A stretch of DNA of 64,000 bases, taken from assembly GCA_963576565.1 (NCBI GenBank), contig OY755038.1:176194907-176258906 (forward strand). Reading direction: 5' to 3'. Under the pieces are notes generated by a model. That model made no database searches and was not told the origin of the DNA. It saw only the letters and a list, made by a program, of their open reading frames with translations. This DNA is from Aspidapion aeneum. Its lineage: Eukaryota; Arthropoda; Insecta; Coleoptera; Brentidae. The translations under genes were made by a program, and so were the position numbers. Below, piece after piece: positions 56,504 to 64,000 of the stretch (positions are counted from its first letter, which is position 1; every line of letters begins with the position of its first letter).

Positions 56504-56697
56504 TGTTGAAGTACATTGTATATATCTTGAAGACTAATCACACTGTATATTTTGTTCTAGTATTTATTTGTTGTTGATGGACCTTTGACGGTTTGAATAA
56601 TTGTCAGTAAAGTTGTTAAATAAAAAGATTCATGTCAAGTTTCTAAATTTATTGTTTTTCTTTAATTCTGGAGTAAACCATAATATAAACTTCAACA
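56504..56697 (+). repeat. 5' LTR of the Copia element
   Basis: 194 bp, TGTTGAAG...CTTCAACA, with short inverted ends. The central GGTTTGAATAATTGTCAG is uninterrupted here and shows the empty site of the insertion in the other LTR. Confidence 0.93.
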
Positions 56698-56710
56698 TGG
56701 TAGCAGAGCG
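56698..56710 (+). promoter_or_regulatory. Copia primer binding site (tRNA-iMet type)
   Basis: TGGTAGCAGAGCG begins right after the LTR. TGGTAGCAGAGC is complementary to the 3' end of animal initiator tRNA-Met (GCTCTGCTACCA), known to prime many Copia-like elements. Confidence 0.85.
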
Positions 56711-56749
56711 TGGTTACTAGAGTTAAAAGAAAAGAAAGGCGTCGTCTAG

Positions 56750-57719
56750 AAAGTTTGCGACGGATTCCAGCAAGGTACAAATCGGATATCTTGAAGGGAA
56801 GGCGAATTGGACGATATGGAGATACAAGATGGGTATTCTTTTGAGGGGAATTCCCAGTGCAGTAGATGTTGTGGAAGGTAAACTAGTTGTACCAGTTCTT
56901 AAAGAGAATGCGTCAGCTGAGGAAAAAGCAACGTATGAAAAGAACCTGGCTAGTTTTAACACAGCTGATTGTAATGCACTCCCAGCCTTAACAATGAATA
57001 TGACCCAAGAAACTTTGCAGAAAATTATGCGATTAACAACTGCCAGAGAAGTGTGGGCTGAGCTGCATAAATTGTTCGACGGAGATGTAGATTAAACATA
57101 CGAGATATGTATGCAATTTTTCAACTAGAAAAAGGAAGAAATTGATGACATGGCTACACACACTTCTAAACTAAAAAATCTTTGGAATGAGTTGCAGAAA
57201 GAATTTCAGAAAGACAAATCAAAGACAGGTAATAACTGTGCTTGTGATTTACCAGATTTGCTTCTAAATTGTAAAATCTTAGAAACTTTGCCCCAGGACT
57301 ATTTTTCTTTTAAATCGAGCTGGATGCTTATGACAAAAAACGACAGAACAATGGCGAATTTGACAAACCAGTTATGTTCGTATGAAAAAGCATTATCCTG
57401 CAAGAATGGCACAGCAAGTCAACAAGAGGCATTAGTGATAGAAAAGAAAAGAAGCAACTACAAAGGTAAGAAGAAATTAATCTGCAACTATTGCAAAAGA
57501 GAAGGTCATAAAGTAAGACAATGTTCAAAATGGATTGATGACGGTAGACCTCCAAAACCAGAAACCTCCAATAACACCAAACAACAGCAGAATGAAAAAG
57601 CAATCATTCTTCTAGTTGCTCAGACAAGTGCGGTTCTGGAAAGTGAGTGCGATGAAAGCAATTGGTTTGTAGATAATGGAGCTACTAGTCATATCACAAA
57701 CAGAATTGACATTTTTTAA
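56750..57719 (+). pseudogene. Copia gag and start of protease
   Basis: Frame reads TDSSKVQIGYLEGKANWTIW, MGILLRGIPSAVDVVEGKLV, EVWAELHKLFDGDVD, stop, then MATHTSKLKNLWNELQKEFQ, ETLPQDYFSFKSSW, and the zinc knuckle CNYCKREGHKVRQC, followed by the protease active site WFVDNGATSHI (D.GA..H) near 57670. Two stops (about 57092 and 57126) interrupt gag, and a TAA at 57717 interrupts protease. The apparent gag start at 56829 is internal; no upstream Met is left. Gag packages the element RNA. Confidence 0.9.
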
Positions 57720-58222
57720 ACATTTGAGCACTTTAATGATACTCACACTATCACCACTGCAAACGGCGATTCAGTAAAAGCAGTAGGCAAAGGTAATGTC
57801 CTTGTAAAGAGAAAAATTCAAGGCAAAAAAGAGATTTTAACATTTACCGATGTATGGTACGTTCCTCAGATAAAGCAAAATCTATTCTCTGTACTGCATG
57901 CCCAAGATAGTAGCATACTAGCAAGCTTACTTCAAGTGCAGAAGAATGTAAGTTAACAGTAAATGGAAAAACTGTCCTAACAGGCAAAAGAAGTAGATAT
58001 GGTGGACTGTATCAATTAGCACTATAGATTATAGAGCCAAAAGTAAGAGCTCAAATAAATACGATTTCAGATGATAATTTGTTGCAGCTTTACCATGAAG
58101 GCTTTGGTCATCAGAATAAAAGACACGTAAAAGATATTCTAAATCGTGAATTTAATGTCAAAGTCACGTTAGATCGCGAAATCTGTGAAGGCAGTGGTGT
58201 TTGTTGAAAGCAGAATGGTAAA
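57720..58222 (+). pseudogene. Copia protease end and pre-integrase domain
   Basis: Continues the pol frame: DTHTITTANGDSVKAVGKGN, ILTFTDVWYVPQIKQNLFSV (protease end), then after a frameshift LQLYHEGFGHQNKRHVKDIL and CEGSGVC, the HHCC-type GAG-pre-integrase zinc finger, ending in a stop at about 58207. Usual CEGCV/I is CEGSGVC here. Confidence 0.8.
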
Positions 58223-59055
58223 ATGCATAGACAAAAATTTGGAATCAGAGAAAGAGCTGATCTACCAGGAAAACTAATACATGCTAATGTCTGTGGACCG
58301 TTTGAAAAATCTCAAACTGGTAATCGATACTTTGTACTGTTTAAAGATGATTTTAGTCGTTTTCGCTATGTCTATTTTATGAGAGAAAAATCTGGTGTGC
58401 TGATAAACTAAAAATCATGTTGGCTGAAGCAAGAAATGCAGGACATGATGTAAAAGTACTTTTGTCAGATAATGGTGGTGAATTTGACAATGATAGAGTC
58501 AGAATGATTTTAAAAGCTCATGGAATTAGACAGAGACTGACGATGCCCTACACACCAGAGCAAAATGGGTGTTCAGAAAGGGAGAATCGCACCATTGTCG
58601 AGACTGCAAGATCCATAATGCATGCACACGAGAATCTGCCACAGTACTTATGGGCAGAAATGATAAATACAGCGGCGTACATACTAAATAGAACAGGCAT
58701 TTCAGGTGTAAAAGATAAATCTCCGTTTGAAATTTGGTTCAAGGAAAAGCCTCCTCTGAAACACCTGAAAATCATTGGAAGCTCCTGTTATGCGCATTTA
58801 CCAAAGCAACGAAGAAAGAAAATTGACAAAAAGGCAGTCAAAGGCATTTTGATAGGTTATGGCAACAATGGTGGATATCGTATTTGGTGTAAAGAAACTA
58901 GAAAACTAATAAGATCGAAAGATGTGATATTTGATGAAAAATTGCTTACCTCATCAATGACCTTGGTTCCTATAAAAGCTGAATGCAAAACTGAAAACAA
59001 GAAAACCAGTATAAAACAAAATTTAACAGATAATAGGATACCAGGAGTGTATTAA
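58223..59055 (+). pseudogene. Copia integrase, first catalytic Asp lost
   Basis: MHRQKFGIRERADLPGKLIH then ANVCGPFEKSQTGNRYFVLF: Copia integrases normally have a catalytic Asp in the H.DVCGP block, and this copy has Asn. A stop near 58409 and a frameshift precede VKVLLSDNGGEFDND (second Asp present) and YTPEQNGCSERENRTIVETA (Glu present). AEMINTAAYILNRTG and FGSHCYAHLPKQRRKK-like sequence (here IIGSSCYAHLPKQRRKK) follow. Both the missing Asp and the frameshift make it inactive. Confidence 0.9.
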
Positions 59056-59363
59056 ATGAAATAAGCTTAGAAAGTCACAGTTTTACCGATTTGTTTGAAG
59101 GTTTCCCAAATGAAGAAAAACCAGAAGTTATCATTCCTATTCCCGATACAGACATATCTGAAGAAGACATTCTAGAAAATAATACAGAAGATCCATCAGA
59201 TTTATTAGAGCGGAGACAACTAAGAGACCGAAGGCAGTTACAGAGACCATCTAGATTTGAAGATTATGCTCTGATGGTTGCTGCTGATATTTTAGATATA
59301 AAAGAACCAAATTCCTATCAAGAAGTTATTCAAAGCACGAGACAAAATGAATAGAAAGATGCG
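59056..59363 (+). pseudogene. Copia pol linker
   Basis: FTDLFEGFPNEEKPEVIIPI, ISEEDILENNTEDPSDLLE and LRDRRQLQRPSRFEDYALM, ending in a stop at 59352. This is the acidic, variable linker between integrase and reverse transcriptase, with the R.R...PSR..DY motif typical of Copia. Confidence 0.8.
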
Positions 59364-59944
59364 ATGGAAAGAGAAATGCAGACCTTGAGAGAAAATGAGA
59401 CCTGGAATTTAACAAAATTTCCCAAAGGGAAGAAAGCAATACCTAGTAAATGGATTTACAAGTTAAAAACTAACCCAGATGGCTCTATAGATAAATTTAA
59501 GGCCAGATTAATTATAAAAGGTTATTCTCAAAGGAAAGAACAAGATTATGACCAGACATTCAGTCCAGTTGCTAAATTTCCTACGATAAGGTCTGTTTTG
59601 AGTCTATCTGCCAGCGAAAATCTGAGTTTGACCCAATTTGATGTTTGTACAGCGTTTTTGTATAGAGAATTACAAGAAGAAGTTTACATGCAACAACCAG
59701 AGGGTTTCACACATGGGCAGATAGAGTATGTCAAATCAGTTTTTGCAAGATCTGAAAAATGAGTTTAGTCACAATTAAAACCTCTTTATATTTCCTGGGT
59801 ATGGAGATTAAAAAGTTGGAAGATGGTTCCGTGAATTTAAATCAGACCGCATATGCCAAGAGGTTATTGGAAAGATTTAACATGAGTGATTGCAAACCTG
59901 TTAAAACGCCCATTGTGAAAAAAAGTTCTGTGCCTGAGACATAA
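59364..59944 (+). pseudogene. Copia reverse transcriptase, YVDD deleted
   Basis: SKWIYKLKTNPDGSIDKFKA (RT start), LIIKGYSQRKEQDYDQTFSP, TQFDVCTAFLYRELQEEVYM (motif A, Asp present; usual DVKTAFL is DVCTAFL), EGFTHGQIE. After about 59760 the sequence jumps to LYFLGMEIKKLEDGSVNLNQ and MSDCKPVKTPIV, so the segment with the YVDD catalytic motif is missing. A stop at 59761 marks the junction. Confidence 0.9.
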
Positions 59945-60029
59945 ACAATTTACCTACCAAAATTTGTATATAAGCTGTTGGAGCGATATTGTATTTAATG
60001 ACAACTTCACGACCTGATATAGCATATGC

Positions 60030-60629
60030 AGTCAGCGTTGCATTCCAAATCACAAAGATTTTGTGTTAGTAAAAAGAATTTTCTGGTACATTCAAGGAAC
60101 TCTTGATTATGGTATCACTTATAAACCAAGTACAAGAAGAGGCTATTTGGAAGGCTTCAGTGATGCAGACCAAGGAGGAGATTCCGAAACAGGACGATCG
60201 ACAACAGGAGTTTTATGTTTTTATGCTGGAGGCGCCATTTCTTGGTTAAGCCAAAGACAGTCTTCTGTAGCAATATCTACAACTGAGGCAGAAATCGTTG
60301 CAGCGAGTGAAGCTTCAAAAGAGCTTGTTTGGCTAAAACGACTTTTTGAAGAAATTGTTAATTTGAAAGAAATTCCTACTCTCTTGGTTGACAATGAAGC
60401 AGCTATACGATTGTCTCAGAATCCAGAGAATCGCAGGAGGACGAAACATATCCAAACTAGACATTTCTTTGTGAGAGAATACGTGATGGAGGGAGTTCTG
60501 AAAGTGGAAAAGACTTCTACAGAAACTCAAGTTGCAGACATTATGACAAAAGCTCTCTTTAAACCAAGACATAATGACTTATGTCACAGTATGGGTCTAA
60601 TCAAGATTTCGAATGGGAGAAGGTGTTGA
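60030..60629 (+). pseudogene. Copia RNase H
   Basis: RIFWYIQGTLDYGITYKPST, LEGFSDADQGGDSETGRSTT (Asp present), CFYAGGAISWLSQRQSSVAI, STTEAEIVAASEASKELVWL (Glu present), IPTLLVDNEAAIRLSQNPEN (Asp present), KHIQTRHFFVREYVMEGVLK, ADIMTKALFKPRHNDLC. The C-terminal end overlaps the start of the 3' LTR. The domain itself is open with catalytic residues in place, but it is separated from its RT by stops near 59943 and 59990. Confidence 0.9.
60611..60623 (+). promoter_or_regulatory. Copia polypurine tract
   Basis: GAATGGGAGAAGG directly before the TGTTGAAG start of the 3' LTR. Confidence 0.8.
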
Positions 60630-60720
60630 AGTACATTGTATAAATCTTGAAGACTTACCATACTGTATATTTTGTTTTCGTATTTATTTGTTGTTGATGG
60701 AACTTTGACGGTTTGAATAA
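60624..60720 (+). repeat. 3' LTR of the Copia element, first part
   Basis: Matches 56504-56600 (TGTTGAAGTACATTG through GGTTTGAATAA) with several substitutions. It is cut at 60720 by a 2-kb insertion; the second part is 62737-62833. Confidence 0.92.
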
Positions 60721-62733
60721 GGCGCTGACTGTGACGTAGCACGGCACCCCGACACAAAATAGGATTCTCGAATGTACCACCATCTAATCTAATCGTCTCA
60801 TTGAATGAACTTACACATTATTATCCGATTATTTACCATCTCTTTTTAAATTAATGTATTAGTAAGGGCGCCTAATACTCTTAAACAATCATGATATCAA
60901 TAAACAAACAGTGGTCTACTCGTTTTATGTACTAAACGTACACATTGTCATCCAGCTACTTACTCTCTCTCTTTAACTCAAATTAGTGGGACGGGCGTAC
61001 CCAATCTAAAACAGTCTTGGGATTAGTTTGCAAATAAAAGAATTTATAAAATGTCATTTTGACAACCAATGTCAATCGACGTTCTTCCATCAGCACACAG
61101 TGGGCTCGCGGACCTGATTTATCGCCAAAAAGGGTTAAGTTAATTACATACTGAAACTTCTGAACATCTTTACTAAAAAAGAGTAGATAGTCCAGTAGGC
61201 CTTAAAAAATCTATTATTTGATTGACGCAACTTTCAGAAGTGTCATGTTTCCTTTCAACGGAACGCGTTAAAGTACCATTTTTGGATGGCAATTTGATCC
61301 AGATTTAAAGCCATTTTGCGACAATATTTTATGTTGTATAAAATTCTCATAAAATAAATCTTGTAGAGGGAGGTAAGTAGATTTTATCCCTGTACATTTT
61401 GATTTAAATTTTGATGTATAGCCAGGTATGGTAACGGTTTTTGCTTGGGATTTCTGAATTTCTATATAAATATAGATTGCTTATAAATGTTGGACAAAAA
61501 TTTTGCTTCAGTCATCAACCGTTTACTTGAAATTTTTATTTTCTTAAAGAGTACATATCTTTCAAAAGTTATATTTTAAAATCTGCTGCCACAAGTTGCC
61601 CATATGAAAGATATTATTAATTTACTAGAAAGGGATTTCTTCGAGAAAAAGTTATATATAGCCAGTCTTAACAAAATTGCTTGTTTACTATTTTTAAAAC
61701 ACTTATATATATAATAGGCTAACTTTAACAAATAAGATAAAAAAATTATATATTAATAAAAAATGCAAACATAGTAAATAATATTCAAAAAATAAAAAGT
61801 TAAAGTAAAAAAAGAATATAATATTCTAAAATCAAATAAAAAAATACAAACTAAAAAATCTCAAAAACCAAAATTTACAGATGAAGTTAACAGGTGGATT
61901 GTTTATGAAAAAAAAGGTAGAAAAACGTTTAAAGTAAACGGTTCTATTTTGAATCATCAGCAGTTTACCAAACCTGACTTTTAATAAACTAATATAAAAA
62001 CGTGGACGCTTTAAAAATATTTATTTTGTTGGACTTAAAAACAAATTTTTCTACAAAAATCATTTTTAATTAATTATGCAGTAGTTAAACTTGCAGGTTC
62101 TTATCCGCTACAAAGTTAGAGTTACGTTCGTATTATTTTCTAGTTTTTGGTACAGCCAAAGAATAATATTGTTTAACTATTTTAAATATTTTAAATTTTT
62201 AGTTTGGTTTTTAGATTTATTATTATGGAAACTTTTCATCCTTTCCAATGCGCATTACACGATGAGCTCAATTTAACCTTAGACAACCCCAAGTACCAAG
62301 TTTGACACAAATCGGTTTATAAATAGGATAGTCTATTGGATAAGGATTTTGAATCCGCCGTGCTAGTTTTGTTTGTTTGAGAAAAAAATTATAATAAGCG
62401 ACGTTAAACAATAACAAAATAATATTTAGCGACTATTAACACTCCAAAGTTCTAAATTTCATACTTATTGGTTCATAAATAGGAAACTTCGCCATTCTGG
62501 ATCCGCATTTTGATTGATAATTACTTTTTTTTCATTTTAAAACAAAATATTGTTACAAAACCTATTTTTCTAATTTTGGTCAAAAATTAGGTCCGGGAGC
62601 CCATTGTGCAGCTCTATGAGTTGAACAGCAATAAAAAAATAGCTGTGCTTTAAAAAGAGATGAAAATGAGTATGTTCCAAAATTACAATTTATGTCGGGG
62701 TGCAGTTTTTTAGTTACGTCACGAGTCAGCGCC
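60721..62733. mobile_element. 2-kb inverted-repeat element in the Copia 3' LTR
   Basis: Ends GGCGCTGACTGTGACGTA (left) and, inverted, GGCGCTGACTCGTGACGTAA (right, ending GAGTCAGCGCC at 62733), followed inside by GCACCCCGACA on both sides. The empty site in the other LTR, GAATAATTGTC, shows a TAA duplication (or TA, if the ends start at AGGCGC). TAA with GG...CC ends suits PIF/Harbinger, and TA suits Tc1/mariner. No transposase frame; the 2013-bp interior is AT-rich (longest frame about 61 codons). Confidence 0.88.
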
Positions 62734-62736
62734 TAA

Positions 62737-62833
62737 TTGTCAGTAAAGTTGTTAAATAACAAGATTCATGTCAAGTTTCTAAATTTATTGTTCTTCTTTA
62801 ATTCTGGAGTAAACCATAATATAAACTTCAACA
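62737..62833 (+). repeat. 3' LTR of the Copia element, second part
   Basis: TTGTCAGTAAAGTTGTTAAA to AACTTCAACA, matching 56601-56697 with two substitutions. Confidence 0.92.
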
Positions 62834-63630
62834 GAAACATCGCCAATTCCTATATTTGATACATATCGGTGCGTAGATAAAAAAGTCCCCTATTTTCCAT
62901 GCGACATTTAAATTTTTAATCGGTGTAAAAAAAAGAAATTGAATTTTTTATGAGTTTGAGTCAAAAAACATAATCAGCGACTTGAAGCATCACCAAGTTC
63001 TATATTTGATACCTATCGGTGCATAAATAAGAAAATCCGTCATTTTGATTTTCTTTAAGTTTCAGGATAAAACTGTATTAAGTGCTCTCAAACACTGCAA
63101 ACTTTTAAGTTTGAGACAAATGGCTTTAAAAATAAAAAGATCCGCCATTTTTGACTCGCCATTTTAACTTTTTTTAAGTTTCAGGACAAAACTGTATTAA
63201 GTGCTCTCAAGCACTGCAAACTTTTAAGTTTGAGAGAAATCGAATTAAAAATAAAGAAATCCGCTATTTTGGATCCACCATTTTGATTTTTTATGAGTTT
63301 ACGTCAAAAATCATAATTAGCGACTTGAAACACCACCAAGTTCTATATTTGATAAATATTGGTGCATAAATAAAAAAATTCGCCATTTTGGATCCGCCAT
63401 TTTAATTTTTTTAAGTTTGAGGATAAAACTGTATTAAGTGACCTCAAGCACCGCAAACTTTTAGGTTTAAGACAAATCGGTTTGAAAATAAAGAAATCCA
63501 CCATTTTGGATCCGCCGTTCTGGTAAAAAAAAAACGTAAATGGTTTACCAGAACACTACACCTACCAAATTTCAACACTCGACTTAATAGATTTAAGTCT
63601 ACTTAACAAAACCAAATTTTAAGAAAATTA
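62834..63630 (-). repeat. Right arm of array-armed structure, outer part
   Basis: Inverted copies of the left-arm unit: CACCAAGTTCTATATTTGAT, AATCCGCCATTTTGGATCCGCC-type phrases, AAACTGTATTAAGTG, CTTTTAAGTTTGAGACAAAT. The outer end (63530-63630) has CCTACCAAATTTCAACACTC and AAGAAAATTACGTAATAG, the mirror of 52165-52240. Confidence 0.88.
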
Positions 63631-63644
63631 CGTAATAGTTATTT

Positions 63645-63737
63645 ACCTAACACGTGCGGAAAGTGGTACTTTTCTCGCACGCGACGGAAGTTGCAAGCCG
63701 TCAAGTGTGGAAAAGATAGTTTCCGCAAGAGTTAGGT
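63645..63737. repeat. 93-bp GC-richer hairpin
   Basis: ACCTAACACGTGCGGAAA at the left and TTTCCGCAAGAGTTAGGT at the right are inverted copies with three mismatches. The interior (CTCGCACGCGACGGAAGTTG, CAAGCCGTCAAGTG) is markedly GC-rich for this window. It lies just outside the array-armed structure. Confidence 0.65.
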
Positions 63738-64000
63738 ACAATGTTTTTCCCAAGAGTGTTTTTGTCCCTCTTCTTTATCAAAAAAACAGGTTTTGATTCG
63801 CAAAGATTTTATAATAATGCTAGAAAATGAGACATAAGATAGAATAGTGTTACGGGTTCATAACGACAAATTAAAACTCGCAATTCTCAAATACGATATG
63901 TCAATTTATTTCGACAATTATGTACAAAACACGCACTTAAAGTTACTAATAACTTACTACTGTAATCAGCCTATTAACTTCGTGTTAATATCTCGCTACT
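63738..64000. other. No recognised feature
   Basis: AT-rich end of window, no gene or repeat recognised. Confidence 0.5.

Larger units (their letters stand above)
56504..62833 (+). mobile_element. Copia-type LTR retrotransposon, decayed, with target duplication
   Basis: LTRs of about 194 bp start TGTTGAAGTACATTG and end AACTTCAACA. GAAAC lies on both sides (56499-56503 and 62834-62838). The primer site is at 56698 and a purine-rich tract at 60611-60623. The order gag, protease, integrase, RT, RNase H is that of Ty1/Copia. The 5' and 3' LTRs differ at about nine positions in my reading, so this is an older insertion than the 16.4-kb element. The 3' LTR is split by a 2-kb element. Inserted in the repeat array. 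Confidence 0.92.

Overview
The window looks like intergenic DNA from a large, AT-rich insect genome, and almost all of it is transposon sequence. I would guess a beetle, on the mix of repeat families, but nothing here proves the order. I found no complete host gene. Two short stretches, 38192-38522 (+) and about 40843-41037 (-), read more like host exons than repeats, and both are tentative. Pieces of BEL/Pao, Gypsy, Copia, Jockey-like, RTE-like, hAT, Tc1/mariner and pogo-type elements are present. Nearly all coding copies are broken; one 505-codon RTE-type reverse transcriptase frame (49667-51184, minus) is still open.

Layout, left to right. 1-6 kb: a foldback repeat (171-803), a solo BEL-type LTR (about 1281-2035) carrying a small palindromic element, the first copy of a ~950-bp terminal-inverted-repeat family starting CCCACATAGCACAA (2754-3694), a 1.6-kb foldback element with a perfect 35-bp inverted terminus (3831-5425), and a scrap of Tc1-like transposase. 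6.4-22.9 kb: a 16.4-kb LTR element (6449-22854) with two 1273-bp LTRs that differ at one position in my reading, a primer binding site, a polypurine tract and a 4-bp target duplication, but no recognisable gag or pol in its 13.86-kb interior. It sits inside an older BEL LTR. 22.9-26.3 kb: the rest of that BEL LTR, a hAT element nested in it (24027-25759) and the end of the BEL integrase. 26.6-28.5 kb: another foldback element and a second CCCACATAG copy.

28.9-38 kb: a decayed Jockey-like element on the minus strand, cut by two small hAT elements, a 3.6-kb inverted-repeat-bounded block holding a rearranged RTE copy and AT microsatellites, a pogo-type MITE and possibly the third CCCACATAG copy. 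38-42.2 kb: the candidate exon, an RTE remnant, an 11-bp minisatellite block with inverted ends, a further foldback element and a ~120-bp tandem repeat. 42.6-45.9 kb: a deleted Gypsy pol (minus) with a 475-bp Jockey-type insertion. 48-51.2 kb: a DDE transposase fragment, a pogo-like MITE and the long RTE reverse transcriptase.

52.2-63.6 kb: a large inverted structure whose two arms are arrays of a ~230-bp repeat. Its centre holds an RTE copy, and its right arm is split by a Copia element (56504-62833) with a GAAAC target duplication. The Copia 3' LTR is itself split by a 2-kb inverted-repeat element (60721-62733). The most notable items are the 16.4-kb non-coding LTR element, the array-armed inverted structure and the four-level insertion record at its right end.
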